DNA of 64,000 bases, from positions 12,905,490 through 12,969,489 of the forward strand of contig NC_056534.1 of NCBI RefSeq assembly GCF_910596095.1, in the 5' to 3' direction. The notes under the pieces were generated by a model. It made no database searches. It saw only the letters and a program-made list of their open reading frames with translations, and was not told the origin of the DNA. This DNA comes from Thunnus maccoyii. Lineage: Eukaryota > Chordata > Actinopteri > Scombriformes > Scombridae. Shown piece by piece: positions 1 to 14,700 of the stretch. A program made the translations under genes and the position numbers. Position 1 is the stretch's first letter. Each line of letters opens with the position of its first letter.

Positions 1-1734
1 AAATTTCCATTGAGTGTGACTTCAAAGTCTTTTAAATTAATAGAGATTAAAACCTATATGATGGGATGAAGAACCTGGAGAAAGAACCTGAGGCTGTTTC
101 CGAGCAGCCTGCCAGCACGCCTTCAGGAATTTGGGTGTTATGGATTTGTGACAACTTCCATCACCTGATTACTCTTAAATCTACGGATTTGTAGTCACGA
201 CTTTATGTCAGGTCATGAAAGCAGCTGAGAAAAGCCGCCTGTGGCTCTCATGCTCTTTCCTAGAAGGTAGCACTCAGCGAGGCTTTGTTAATCTATGTCT
301 GAATGAATTATGTTTTATTTTTTTGTTATTTTGTATGTTGCTACATCAAACTAACGTGCAGGCATTGATCATCTTCTTCTTACATCCCGTTAAGATGCAA
401 AAACACAAATGGATGGCCAACATCAACTGACACCTCCAGAGCAGCTTTAATGATCCCTGGTATAGATGCTACACATTACTAGAACTTGACTGGAAGGACA
501 AACATCGTTCTTCCACTAAATCTTCCCTCATGTGATGTTTTAGAGAGCGCTGTTTTACATGTTGCTCCAAAATCTACCATATGTGTTCCAGATCTGGTGA
601 CTGTGAAGGCCACTTCATTCACATCCCTCAGTGAACATGATAAACTTTATTACAAACATTACATCAGCATGTTAGCATGCCTATGCTAGCATTTAGCTCA
701 AAGCACTGTGTGCCTAATTACAGCCTCACAGAGCTGTTAGCATGACTGTAGACCACATCTCTGTAGGGTTAGGGTTATTCAGCTCTCAATGTGCGTCTTT
801 GCCGTTAGTCAAACATCTTAGATTTACATCTTCTCTTATCATTTTCACCCAAAATTGGGGTCAACTAGGCCTGTTCAACACTTTCATCTGTCTCAAAGAG
901 CCTGAAAGGATGTTCATTTTCTTAGTTGTGTTATGCATCTGAATTCATTGTTTCTACACTCTTTTATTCAAGTTTTTCCTTTAATTCGTCACCTGTCATC
1001 TGTATGTAAACATTAACATCAAATCCTGTGATGTTATAACTGAAACTTTTCACAAGCTGTTGATAGTAGCTCATAGTGACTGATGATTTGACATAGTTTA
1101 ACACCAAAAAGTGGTTATAAATATACACAAACAGCTAATTGTGTGCAAGAAGATGTGTGAGGCTTTGACAAGTACAATTAAAACCAGCTTTCAGACAATA
1201 ACAAACAAGCTTTTGCTGGATAAAGTTTCATTTAGGCAAAGAATCAAAAGACATTCGTCATTCAGTCCTGCTTCTCTTATTTTACATTTTAACTTATACT
1301 TGTTAGAAGCCCTGCTGGAAAACAAACACCTAATTAGAGTGTACTTGAACTTGAACCACTTTGTGTTTCTGATTCAAGTTCACAGAGCCTCAGCCAGTGT
1401 GATGAAGGAGAGGAGGGGCTGCATGAGCAGCAGCAGCGGAAAAACATCAAATCACAACTCAACGCTCCACTAAGTACCACAGATCTGACCTACAAAGCTG
1501 ACCAAACTCGTGCTCACCCACAAGCTCCTGTACCCAAAAACACACAGAGCAGTGAGGGGGAGGAGTTGGAGGTATTGTTCCTCCTGTGGCTCGAGGTGGC
1601 CTGACCCCACACCCTTCTGTTCAGACCTCGTTATTGGCTGCCTGTTTCTGTGGCAACAATCAAGAGCAACTGCTACCGTGAAAAGAATAACAGACAGTAG
1701 TGTAACAGGACCTGGGATGGCCCCTCCTTCAACC

Positions 1735-1757
1735 ACACACACACACACACACATGCA

Positions 1758-1789
<32 letters not shown>

Positions 1790-1812
1790 TGCACACACAC
1801 ACACACACACAT
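1735..1812. repeat. (CA)n microsatellite, interrupted by ATGCAC
   Basis: Alternating ACACAC interrupted by two ATGCAC steps. The apparent ORFs across it on both strands are dinucleotide artefacts. Confidence 0.95.
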
Positions 1813-1985
1813 AGAAGCACACAGACAAAAACATTTTCCTTTGAAATCATTTTACTGCCCAGTTACTTTGTATGGAGGCCCAAAGTGTTCAAAATGAAAT
1901 TAATAAATATAAAATAATCACATGAATAAATTGGGTAAAATATATAAAGACATTACAAATCAAGAATGATCGATATAAATATCAT

Positions 1986-2040
1986 ATTATTATTGTTATT
2001 ATTATTATTATTATTATTGTTATTATTATTATTATTATTA
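1986..2040. repeat. (ATT)n microsatellite
   Basis: Runs of TTATTATTA with two TTG interruptions. Confidence 0.9.
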
Positions 2041-3403
2041 AATTTTTAGATTAGAAGGTTTTATGACTTAATTTAGGTCATAATAGAGATTTGTATTTAT
2101 TTGTAATAAAAGTGTCATTGGGAAAAATTCCATTATGTAAACAAAAAAAAAGAAAAGAAAGAAAAAATTACTTTTGAAAAAGGGCATTATGAAATAAAAA
2201 TGTCTATGATGAAATAAAAATTATATCCCATAAAATTCAGTTACTATGAAAATGAATGATGAAAAAAACATTTATTGTGTTGAGCTTTGAATATTTCTTT
2301 CATCATTTCACAGATTGTTGATTCATTAATACCTATTTTTACACCATTTCTTCATATGATTATTTCCTGATGTCTTTCTAATATTGAACACTTCCATAAC
2401 TGTGCTGTTCTGCAGCATGACATCATGATGACAGGAGATAATCTACAGAACAACATGACGAGGTGAATGCTGAATGTGATGTTTAAAGGGCAATATCACT
2501 AGACTAAACTTAACATATATTCTCTTCAAATCTTCTTCAAATCTGTTTTTGGATCTGTTTATGGCTTTTATGAATTTCACTTAACGAACACATAAAACCG
2601 TATTGCATCTGCATAAACGATACTGTACCAAGGATCCAAGGCAAAGAGTTTGTCATTTCAACACTATTTATTGCTCCGATTGTTTATTTATTTTTGTGTG
2701 AATTGCTAGATGTTTTCAGATATCAGTGGCTCTTCACTACATGTATTCCACCATGTGTGGAAAGTGAAGTTTTAGAAATATGAGATTTTAAATACAAGCA
2801 GTATTAGCAGCAGATCATTCATGTAAAAATACTCAATTACAAGTAGAACCCCAACATTCAAAATGTAATAGTCATAATTTCATTTAATTTTATAGAACAA
2901 TTATCAGTAAACTATATACCAGTATCTAAGCAATACTGCAACAAAATAAAAATTACTTATTACGCAGTATACACCTTTTCAGGGTGTTGTATAACTGTAT
3001 GTATTATTTATCATTGGATTACATTTAAAGCATTATTGTACAAACAGCACCTTAATGTTTAAAATACTTTGTATATAGCTGTTGTGTAGCTTAAACTGTG
3101 ATAATTAACCCTTTTATGATAAAAGACGATAAAATCTTAGTCTGCAATGTGAGCAGCTACTGTAGCTGTCAAATAAATGTCGTGGAGTAAAAGTAAGATA
3201 CATATGTCTCTTAGAAATTTTGACATGGGAAATGTTGAGGTGCTTTAATATCCTGGACTCCAAACTCCCCTCTTATTAAAGCTGCTCTACCTCCCTCTAG
3301 TGGCAGCTCAGTGCAGGTCCAACAGAGACCAGCAGGATGAGATTTATACTGAAGCACTGAGACATGACAAAAAAAGTAAAGGTTTACTTCATCAAGTGAA
3401 ATG

Positions 3404-4102
3404 TTTATTATTGCATATATTGGTTCTGCCGTACAAAGTGCAAACAAAAAACAATTGTAGTCTAATATCTTACTGTAAATGAATGATAACACATAAGTCA
3501 TTAGGGCCAGGTAATATATCGATATTATATCGATATCGTGATATGAGACTAGATGTCGTCTTAGATTTTGGATGTTGTAGTATGGTGATATGCCATAAGT
3601 TTTGTCTTCTCCTGGTTTTAAAGGCTATATTACAGTAAAATGATGTTTTTGAACTCACCAGACTGTTGTAGCTGTTCTACTATTTACCTTTAAACATTTA
3701 GTCATTATATTCACATTATTGATGATTATTTATCAAAAATCTCACTGTGTAAATATTTTGTGGAAACACAAATAGTCCTACAATACTGTCATGATATCGA
3801 TATCGAGGTATTTGGTCAATTTGATTTTGTCCATATCGCCCAGCCCTAAGTCATATTGAAGATATTAGTTGACCGAAAGCTGCTTAAATGTAGATTCATG
3901 TGAACAAAATGTTAGCTACCTTTCAAAGACATTAATTGGAATCATAGTTTAAAAAAGGACCTGATGGGCCGTCTCTCGCTCACAAGCAAGTTTTGTTATG
4001 GTGAACTTTGTGTTAGCTTGTTGCTGTCGTCTCGGTGGGCGAACAGACTTCAGAGGAAAAAAGGCACTTCAGGTGTGGTTCCTATTGCGCTTGTTGACAC
4101 GG
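3404..4102 (-). other. anxa5: Putative anxa5 3'UTR with poly(A) signal
   Basis: Downstream of the stop at 4103-4105, the first canonical AATAAA I see on the minus strand is at 3409-3404 (TTTATT on the plus strand). If it is used, the 3'UTR is about 700 nt and contains the short inverted-repeat element at 3502-3848. A more proximal non-canonical signal cannot be excluded. Confidence 0.4.
3502..3848. mobile_element. Short hAT-like MITE with GGGC-type termini
   Basis: The element starts TAGGGCCAGG with ATATCGATAT motifs and ends ATATCGCCCAGCCCTA, so its ends are imperfect inverted repeats. The 8-mer TAAGTCAT occurs at both edges (3494-3501 and 3847-3854), consistent with the 8-bp target duplication of hAT elements. 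It is about 345 bp with no coding capacity. I recognise the termini as those of a common teleost non-autonomous family but cannot name the family. Confidence 0.75.
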
Positions 4103-7100
4103 TTACGCATCATCCCCTCCGCAGATCAACAGTAAAGCCTTACGGAAGTCGCCACCGGTATCTCCCTAAAAAACAACACAAGTTTAAACAAACAAAATTT
4201 ATGAATAGGGGAAAAAAAAAACTCATAGGTGGAAGTCAACTGGTGTAAGTGTGTTTGTGTGTTTAGTAGTGTATTCATTCATGAGTGTGTATGAGTGTGT
4301 GTGTGTGTGTGTACCTTGATCATGGAGTGCAGAGAGCGGGCAAACAACCTCCTGAAATCAGATCTGATGTCCAACATGTCCACCTCACTACGAGTCACCA
4401 TCACCCTGATCAGGGTGTCATCATCAGTTCCTGCACCCTGCAACAAACACACAAACATAATATGAGCACAAATCCCACAAACATACAACATATAATCGAC
4501 AGCAGCGTCACATTTTCTGACGAGCACTGATATCTTACAGTCTACTGAATATCTCATGGTGACATACAGACCTAATTAAAACTAGAACGCAGAAAGGTTG
4601 CTCAATTCTCTACTTGTTACTTTAAATATAGAAAGTCGAGTCAATTTTATTCATGTAGCCTAATATCACAAATCACAAATTCCCCACAAGGGGCTTCTTT
4701 ACAATCTGTACAACCGAAGGAAATCCTCTATACTTAGACCCTCAAATTGCATCAGGAAAAACTCTCTTAAAAAAACATTTAATAGAAGAAACCTCAGGAA
4801 GAGCAACAGAGCAGTGATCCCTCATAAAGGATGGACAGACACGTAAAAGATGCCATGTGTACAGAAAAAACCAAGACAGCAACATTATAATGTTTGTCAA
4901 TGTTGACAATGTCTGGAAATTACTGTTGTGCACCTGGATCCTGATTTACATTAAAATACATCAAATAAATGCCTGATCATGAAGTAAAAATGTTTTATAT
5001 TGGTAGCGTTTGTATTGTTTTTCTGTGTGAAGCATGTTTTTCCCCATACTACATGTATACTACAGTATATATACACACTACAGTATGTATAATGCATACA
5101 TTATGTAGTTTGCAGCAATGATTTGTTTCTGTTTGGAACATAATGTTAATTGCCGGAAGTTGTTTTTTATATATTGTCATCCAATCCCATATGGGATTAA
5201 TAATTTTTAATAGTATGACACACACAAAAAAAAACATGAATTCATTCATAAAGTCATAAAAAATCATAGAGTATATGTATCAGCTTTTATATATTAAAGT
5301 AAGTTCTGCAGTAGTTTATAAGAAAATACCTTTTTTACAATTATTAAGAATTGGAACTAATCACTTGTTCATTAGTTCATGGCCTCATTTTCTAATATTA
5401 AAAAGGTATTAACATTATCAGATTAAATATTATAATGGCCATCTGTGCTTTAAACACTCATACGTTGTGCTCTATAAATGTATCCTACCTATGATTTTTT
5501 TCTCTCCACTTATTAACACAATATTTTTAAATCTATTGGCAGAAAATTCAGGATCAAACATTAATGATTTTATAATGGCAGGTAGGACTATTTCAGCAAT
5601 TTTGCTTGTAAATAATGAGACTTTGCTTCAAAATGCTAAAATGTGTATTTTTTCCTCCCTGAACTGACTGATGTTGTCTTACCTTCATTGAATAGTACAG
5701 AGTCTCAGCAAAATAGGCTGGAACGCTCCTGGCACACTTCACTATAGAAGAAAAGTGAAAAAGAAAGAGTTGTGATTGAGAAACTGTCATTAGAAGAAAT
5801 TAAAAGTCAGCATCACTTTCTGTATTGTGTTGTGTAGTTTCGTACCCACTGCAAGAAGCAGGTCTCTCAAGCATCCAGATGTTTCCCTCTTTATGCTTTC
5901 CTCCATCTCATATCCAGTCAACTTCATGTAAGCATCAAACACTGAAACACACACATTCAGAATTAGTTTAGTTACTATGAGAAACTGCAAAGCAATTACA
6001 AGAGATCTCTAATACTTCTAATCTCAAACCCAAAACACACAGACACCAACCTCTCCTGAGATGTTCTGCGCTCCGGTTGCCCAGGATGGTGACGAACGTT
6101 TGTTCATCAGTGCCAAACTTCTGCTCTCCTGCCTTGAAGAGGACCTGCAGCCACAAACACAAAAACCGATCAGATGTGGTTTGTCTTTCAAAATCATAAA
6201 AGCAAACAAACTAAAGTCTTAAAGGAGCATTTTTATATGTCAAAGTCAATTAACATGTCACTAATCGGCTCGTTGCTCTGGAGGAGTTTTTTCAAATCTG
6301 AGAAAAAGAGATTCAAGTGATCATCCAGGTGTCTCAGCTCAGGTTTGGAGACTACTAATTCTTAAGCATATGTTACAAACTGGGGTTGTAGAATTTATGT
6401 AGGATCAAGCGTTTCTGTGGTTTCACCTTTACTAGAGACTAAAATTCAGGATATCTCGACCAAGTTCAAGGTCAAAGTCAAGGTAAATTTTATTATCCCA
6501 TTAGAAGAACTTCATGTGGTCATATACGCGGCAAATAAAACAGTGTAATGTGCATAAACTAACAGACACACACATGCATACACACGCATGCACACAGGCC
6601 AACAACACAATATCCTAAAAAATAAAAAAAAATGCTAAATGAAATATAATAAAACATCATCTACAGTATTCAGTCCCGATATACAATTTAAATGAATAAT
6701 AAATAATGTTCACAGTCCAATTGCCCGCAATCAATACCCAGTCTAAGTATGCAGTATACAAAATATCCTGAAAAATGCACCCTATAAAAAATATATCATA
6801 ACCAGTTCTTGATCCCATCTCTTGCACGTTCTTAAACCTTACTGTGTAAAATCTATTAGTATAAATGCAACTACTTTGGATTAGTAGCTGGAAAAAATGT
6901 ACAAACTAATCTTCTCCTCTGCATTGCTGTATATGCAGAAGAGTTAAGAGTCAAGAGGAACAAGACTTGTAGATTCTTGAAGACGTTTCGACTCTCATCC
7001 AAAAGGTTTCTTCAGTTCTTTGAGAGGTGAAACATATTCTACCCCAAGTCCAGCTGCTCTTGACTCAACATGTTTGGATGGACCATGACCTGGATGACAG

Positions 7101-8713
7101 GCACTGGTACAGTTTTACTTCCAGGAAACTCACAGTCCAACATAATCTACTTTCTTATATTAATAAACTAACTGCAAATGACAGTGGTGGAAAGCAACGA
7201 AGTACATTTACTCAAGTACTGTACTTAGGTAAAACTTGGTTCTGCTGACACCAGTTGTTTCATGACAACTTCAGTCTTTCATGAATGGTTTAGACTTAAT
7301 GGCTGAGGTCAACATGCTGTTATACATGTGATAGAGGTATGATTTCAGTGCAGCATTGGGTTGAAAGATTTATTATTTGGTAATAATTGGCTAAACTGTT
7401 AGGGCTAGAGCTCTGAGGCTGCCCTATAAAACGGGGCGAGTGCCCTCGACCACCAGAGTGGGCCTCCTCCAGAGATGACCTGTTAGAAAGCCATGTTGGA
7501 GTACTTTCAAACCTCCAACACCTATTTGCACCAATACACTTCGTTGTGACCCCAGCTGTTAGGATTCCTGACTAAATAGGCCTGTTGGTAGTGGTTCAAC
7601 GACAGCTGGTCATTATAGAAGCCAGGTTGAATTTGGTTCTCTAAGCAAGGCTTTGATGGTCTTGCATGTAGATTTTGGGAACTACGTTCGACACCTAGGT
7701 CAGAGGTAGAAGACAGCCGTCTGTCGGTGCCTTATCCACACCGGCAGGGGGTATCGGTTATCTGTAGGAGGAAACTATTACACCTCAAACACGTTTTATT
7801 CCCTCCCACCACTAGAGGGCGTCATTGCATCATTACAGATTAGCTGCACAAACTGACACTCTCCACCCCCTAAAAACACACACACTCATGCTTCAAAGCA
7901 AACACATGTGACAGTCACACCCGCAAACAAAGAGACAAAGACCTCATTGATGGTGCAGAGCAGAGTTGAAATATTTACTCATCTGCAACGGACAACTGAC
8001 TCACCTCAGCGTCGCTCTGTATATTTCCCTCCTGGATCCCCCTCTGCCTGTTAGCCTGAGGAGAGACAAAACATTTCTGTTAGAGGAGAGGAGGGGAGAG
8101 GAGAGGAGAGGAGAGGAGAGGAGAGGAGAGGAGAGGAGAGGAGAGGAGAGGAGAGGAGAAATTCACCTGGAGCAGAATAACCAGAAGTCTCTTGAAGTGA
8201 CCTGAGGTGTCACCTGCAATATCCTCCTCCAGGTCATCATCGTACTCTAGGAGACACAAGAAACAAAATTGTTAATGTTTTTTTAGCTTTTATTTTAGTC
8301 CTGATCTTGAAAAAGTACAGCAAATTTTTTCACAAATAATTTCTCATGATATAATTACTTAAATTAACGCAGCCTGGATCTGGACAATCAGCAGAAAATA
8401 GATGGATGGTTTAACCAATGAAAAGTTCATCTAAGTTTCAGCAAAAATCAACACTTGCCCATTATGAGACAATAAGCTTCCTACAGTAGCTGCTGCAGGA
8501 GTGAAACTGTTTGCTATAGTTCAGATGCTGCTAAGTGAAACTCCACGAAAAAGGATTGAACATCCACTTCAGTGGGCAGTTTTAAAAGATACTGTAGCAA
8601 ACATTAACACCAACATTACTCGTTTGAATTAAACTGCATGTAAACATAGAATGAATCCAAATTAAACATGTTCATGACTTTTCTTAGACAACTGAGTTTA
8701 TTATGCATATTTA

Positions 8714-8790
<77 letters not shown>

Positions 8791-11700
8791 TGTGTTACCC
8801 TGTCTATAAGCAGCGACGATGTCCTTCACCTGCTGGGGAGTTCTGGAGGCCAGAATCTCCACCAGGACCTTCTCGTCTGTTCCTGCCCCCTAAAAGGTCA
8901 AAAACATAAATGTTACAGACCTGATATTTAAAGATCCCCTCTAGACATGTTTTAAGATGTGTATAAAATACTTTGAATAATAATTTGTGTCTAATAGTCA
9001 ATTATCTTGTTAAAATCTCCTCCAGTAGGTAAACCTTCATTTTAAAAGTTTAGCTGCTGGACCCCAGATGTCTCCTGCTTCACTGTAAAGTCCTTTCTCA
9101 GTATTTGTGCACTGGAGGCTTCAAGTTTCCACATCACACTTGTGTAAATTGCATACTGGACCAGGATTGGCTCCAAACTAGCTGTGATGTCACAAATCAT
9201 GATCATAGATTCACCTCTTAAACTCAGATTATAAAATGACCTCAGATAAACTTTCCTCTCTCAGCAGATCAAAGTGAAAACAGCCTTTTAGTATCAAACT
9301 CTGCACATACATCACTCTGCTTAATGAAGGAACAAGAAGGGAAACACATTTATTTTTGACTGAAGAAGGACTGAAAGACTGCTTGTCTGTAGAATCTAAA
9401 ATACATCTAAATTTGTATCAGTTTCACATCTACTAACTGCAGCACCTACCTTGATGGCATTACGGAGGCATGTCACATCGTAAGCGAGGGGTGGGGTCAT
9501 CAGAGCCACGATCAGAGTCTCAAATTTACCACCCAGCTCTCCCTTCAGGTCGTTGATCAGATCCTGACACGGAGACACAGCATGTACTTTAATTAGTTCT
9601 GGTGTAGCATAAATCCTGTGTGTGACTACACTGCAGATAAAGATTTAATGGTTGTTGTGTGTGGCTGGATAATTTTGCGATAGTTAACCCTGTCATGTCA
9701 TGATTTTCTGGTTGATGATTTTTTCCGTACTGACTGTCACAGTTTGACCGTGTCAAAGTTGGAGCTTTGATGTTGCGTGTGGTCACTAGGTTTAAAGGCC
9801 TCAGTATTCTTCAAATGATCCTGTCAGATCCTCTAACAGCATCTGAAGCCTCCTTTCTGACAGCGGGATCTTTCAGAGGGCTGCGTCCAACAACTTTTGT
9901 TGCATTTTTTCCATTCCACTCAGAGACTGGGCAAGTGTCCGCAGGTTTGAAAGTTGAAAGTTGTCCGGAATTAAACCTCTCTTAAGCTCTTTTTTTATTC
10001 CTTGCACAACTACTTCTGTCACTTTTCACAATCCATCGTTTCTGTGAGAGGAATTCTGGCTTTCATTTCAGAGCTGGAGTACTTATGAAGGACAAAAAGC
10101 TCTGGTGGATAATTTGATTTGTTGGGTAAACACTGTATTCATAGATGTAAATATCAACCAATCAATAGATGGAAGAATGAACTCAATATATTCAATATAT
10201 GACAGACAGAAATGCCCTGAAACTTCTTTCTTAATCGGACTTGTTTGTGTTGTTTGAATAGGACCCTCTTATTCTAATTTCACACTTAAGCACATGTTGT
10301 TGTTTTTGTCTTTAATACTGTTCAACATGAATGTACACTTATAATGTATCATTGAAATATACCATAATGGTTTGTACATGCAGTGTGTGATTTTCGTTTC
10401 TATCATTTTCTTTTCAGGACAACATGTGCATAGATTAGATTAAATGTACTTAGAAAGAAAGATCCATCAGTGGAGTTAAAGCCATGTTCTTGCACATCCT
10501 TTCAAACGTCATTGATGTCAGTAAGACTACTATAAATAAATATAATTCAGTGTATCAAGTGAGGCCATTCATAAGAAGTATAAACACTTTTGCTGTAGCG
10601 TTGGTCATGTTGTTCATTTAAAGCATACTGAGGCCTTTAAGCTGATAATATGTGTGTTGAGGTGGTTTAATGAAGCAGTCCAACCTTTCCAAACAGAGTT
10701 TTGTAGGTAGTCTTGATCTCCTGCCTCTGGCCGTTGCTTCGAGCAGTCAACAGCTGCAAGATGGCATCCTCATCGGTCCCTATAGCAACAAGCACCATAG
10801 TTACTCAGCCAGCAAGCCACAAGTGTTTATTTATAACTGTTCTCACGTGATAAACATATCACATCACAATGAGCACGCTGCTGTCTAGGTGATTACAGAT
10901 ATTTCATCCACATGATTACAGTGTCCAGTCACAGTCAGCGTCTGTTTGCTCACAATGACGCATCTCAAGTTTCACCTCCGTTCTTGTGTTTATGACTCAC
11001 CGCCGTCTGGGTGCAGAAAGGATTACCACAGTAATTGTTAAGAGAGGAACTTCCAAGTGAAGCTCTCTCATTGGTTTGTTGTTGGAGGAGTACTACTGAC
11101 TGACACGCCTTCCTTCATACATATCAAATGACAGCAGATGTACGAGCATCTCACCGAGACCCTTCATGGCCTTGTACAGGACCTCAGCATCCGCGCTGGC
11201 GTTGAAGTTTCCGCTGGCTTTCACGGTTCCTTTGCTGGCCTGCAACAAGAAAGATGTGGACAGAGGAGGATTATCCTGGTGTAGATTCTTTCATGTTACA
11301 TGTTACTGTGAGCACAGCGATGGTTTTATGCAAGTTTTATCATTTTGTGCCGATACAAGTAGGGCTGCAACTGCCGGTTATTTTCATTATATGTTAAACT
11401 ATCAATTATTTTAAGTGTTTAGTCTATAAAACATCAGAAAAATGTGAAAAATGTCACAAATTTCCACAGCCAAGGTGTCTTCAAATATCTTGTTTTGTTC
11501 CATCAACAGTCAAAGCCAAAGATATTTAATTTACATGAATAAAAATATTAAAAATATAAACTATATATACTATATATTATATAAAATATAGTAATAAAAA
11601 TGTAAAACAGAGAAAAGCAGCAAGTCTTTACATTTCAGAAGCTAGAACTACACTATCTTTGACATATATGCTTGACAAACACCTTAAACAATGAACCCAT

Positions 11701-14700
11701 GATCAAAATAGTTGCTGATTAACTTTTCTGTGCACTGACTTATTGATTAATCGTCTAATCATTTCAGCTCTGAACAAAAGTGCGTGCCTCAGAAGAGAAA
11801 CTTTCCACACTGTATTTATAGTGAAGTGCATGTGTCTGCTTTCTATGACTTATCATCAGATACTTAGTGAATGTTTTACCGTTGCAGATCCTACTCAATC
11901 AATTTGTAGATTCACGCTCAGATAAATATGAGTTATTTCAGATTCTTTGCATGCAAAAAGCTCAAAGATCTTCTATCATTGCAGATCACATTTTATCAAT
12001 CTACTACTTCTCATGCTTACATAAATACTGTATTGAATAACATGTCTAAGATCCGTTATGCACATAACTTCATCCAAGATTTTCTCCCTTTCCACCTTTA
12101 TAAAATCACAGACTGCATTAAATCAATCTTTATAGTCGTGCTTACATAAATACTGTATAAAATAAAATCTCCCAGGTTCCTGATGTGCATACATTCATTG
12201 ACGACTTCTCCTTTAAGATGCATTTAATGAACTTAATGACTTCCAGACTTGCAGGCCCGTTAAAAAACATACAGATGTGCACACGAGCTCTAAACCACTT
12301 TATTCATACGCTCCCCTCTTATAAACAGCATGTCCTTCACATCGTTTCTTAGTTACAGTTCCAGATATCTGAATTTCCGTCTCAGATTTGTTTGGCGGTT
12401 CAAATATGATGGATGAAGAGAGACGAAATGGCGACTCAGTCTGATTATCAAGCTAATCATTTCTCTGAATGTGGAAAAAAATGTTTCAAAGCAGCAAGAT
12501 AGTAAGAATGTGATAAGGCTGACAAAACATTAACTTTAAGATTGATTTTGGAAAAGCGCTGCAACAATGTTGCTCTCATTCAAGACAATCCCTCAAACTG
12601 TGACACATTAACAATGAAACAGCCAAGTGGTTGCTTCTTGTTTCAGAGCAGAGATGTTTAGAGTGGAAAACCACGGGAATGTCACTGGAATTCTGATCCT
12701 GAAAATCTGTTTTATAAAAAAAAAAAAAAAGTGGAACATTCTAAAACAACTCGCCATTCACAACAAGAAAAGTCTGTTTGTGCAGGAAAGACGATGCCAA
12801 AACGTTTCTCATAAACACACTCAGCCTCACAAGTTAAACAAAATCTAATCAATCTGCAGACGGCTCAACACGGAGATATTTGGACAACAACCCGACACAA
12901 TGTAGATCATCTCCACTGGAATGTCGGACGGAGACTGAGAGCGTATAGCGAGAGATAAGTTGAGTCTTATGGAGCGAGTTCAGGCATGAGTTGAGGCGGA
13001 GGAGGGGGCGGCCTGCTGATGGAGGTATTTTGACCCTCCGTAGATAAACAGAGGTTGTTACAGCAGGTAAAGCAGTGAGACAGTGACACCACTTATCAAT
13101 CCCTCCTGCATTTATGGACTGTGGTTGCCATGCATACCGTCCACAATCTACCTACTGTTGTCATGTTTCCGTGAAGGTAAATCATTATAATGTTAAAAAT
13201 CAAGCATTTTGTTGCTGTGTGTGGTGGTGATGTGGTTATCATGCAGCCATTATTTGCTATCACTGTCAGTACTGTTGAGCTTAGATGTGAATATTATTTA
13301 GAATGAGGCCAAAATGATTCAATATTTTACTTAATTTCAACGAAAAAACCAAAACTAAGAACATATAAGTCCGTCTTTCTGTATAATCTATACTTTCCTA
13401 CCCTGTCAGTGGCTCTCCGAGCAGGACAGCAGCTACAATTGATGACACAGCAGTCACACCCTCTGTGTTTGTTTCTGTGACCTAAGGTGCAGTTTATGTT
13501 TTATAGTTGACATTTAATAGTTTTTTAAAAGCTGGACACTACTACTCTTTTTTTCTATTTTTCGATATTAGACAGTATTAGTATGTCTGGAGGGAATCTT
13601 TAAATGTATAAATATGCTAAATTTAACATTTTTCTTTATCGGATAAGATAAAATAGCTTTTAGATCACCATGTAGAGAAACTGGGACATACAGCTGTTTT
13701 TAGATGGATGAAAGAAATTTACAAAAAATGTGTATCAAGGGAGCCACTGCACTAATTTCATCTGGAAAAACATCCAAACTAACAGATTTTTTTTTTTTTT
13801 TACATATTTTTCATAGTTGTCTTATCATCTGGAGGCTGCTTGGTCTCACATCCTCAGTATTTCTAAAATCCTGTGTACAGCTTTGGCCCAAAGCCACATT
13901 TTATAAGGTCATGTATTTCCTGACCAGATGGGTGCTGTAGTTTTTACAAACATTAATCAAAATAGTGTGTTTGTTTGGGACTATTTTCAGCCACAAACAC
14001 AATGTACAAGTGAGTTTTGACAGCTCCGGGATGGAGTTTTCAGCACCCTAAAGCATGTCACATACTGCACGGTGCAGCTCAGTGATGTGTTTTTAACAAC
14101 AATGGAGATCTATGGAACAGAGGGACACACCATAACAGGCTTTGACTACACATCTGGATCAATTCATCGTGGGTTTTGCTGTTTTCACTGGATTTGCTGA
14201 CAACACAAAAAATATAGAGCATCACTAGTCGTATCCTCATCCTCAGCCAACCCTTAAAACTGACTTTTGTGAGCAGTTCGCTTTACGGCCCAACAATAAA
14301 CTGTCTGCAGGGCACAGCGGCGAAACGTCACCACGACTGATTATTATCATGAATCACATTTTTATATAGTAACATATCACTCCACCCTGACTCACAGAGA
14401 GAGAGAGAGAGAACCGTTTCCCCTTTAAGAGAGAGGAGGGTGGATTTAAACTCCGGGCTAGACGTGGAAATGACTGTATTAAACACAGAAAGAGAGGTGG
14501 AGAGACTGCAGCGACCCACCCGAGTGGAATAGAGCCCACATGACTCATACACCAAACTTCTCAACTTCCCCATATGAAAACCTCTTTCCAGCCCCACAGG
14601 CATGCGCACTCAGCACACACACACACCCATACAAACACCCACACTTAACAAACTGGAAAGTTTCCGTAGTAAAATGTTTAAACTGACAAATTCTGTGCCT

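Larger units (their letters stand above)
1..3403. other. Intergenic region downstream of anxa5
   Basis: AT-rich sequence without any ORF that looks coding. Short ORFs here have no recognisable domain or splice context. It holds a CA array (1735-1812) and an ATT array (1986-2040). No gene is supported. Confidence 0.6.

Noticed and set aside
1470..1917. Overlapping ORFs on both strands with long Cys-Val or His-Thr runs
   Set aside because: These are translations of the CA/GT microsatellite. There is no domain, no splice context and no codon bias.
12990..13020. GC-box-like GGGGGCGG in anxa5 intron 1 as an internal promoter
   Set aside because: A single short G-rich patch with no CpG cluster, exon or start site nearby.
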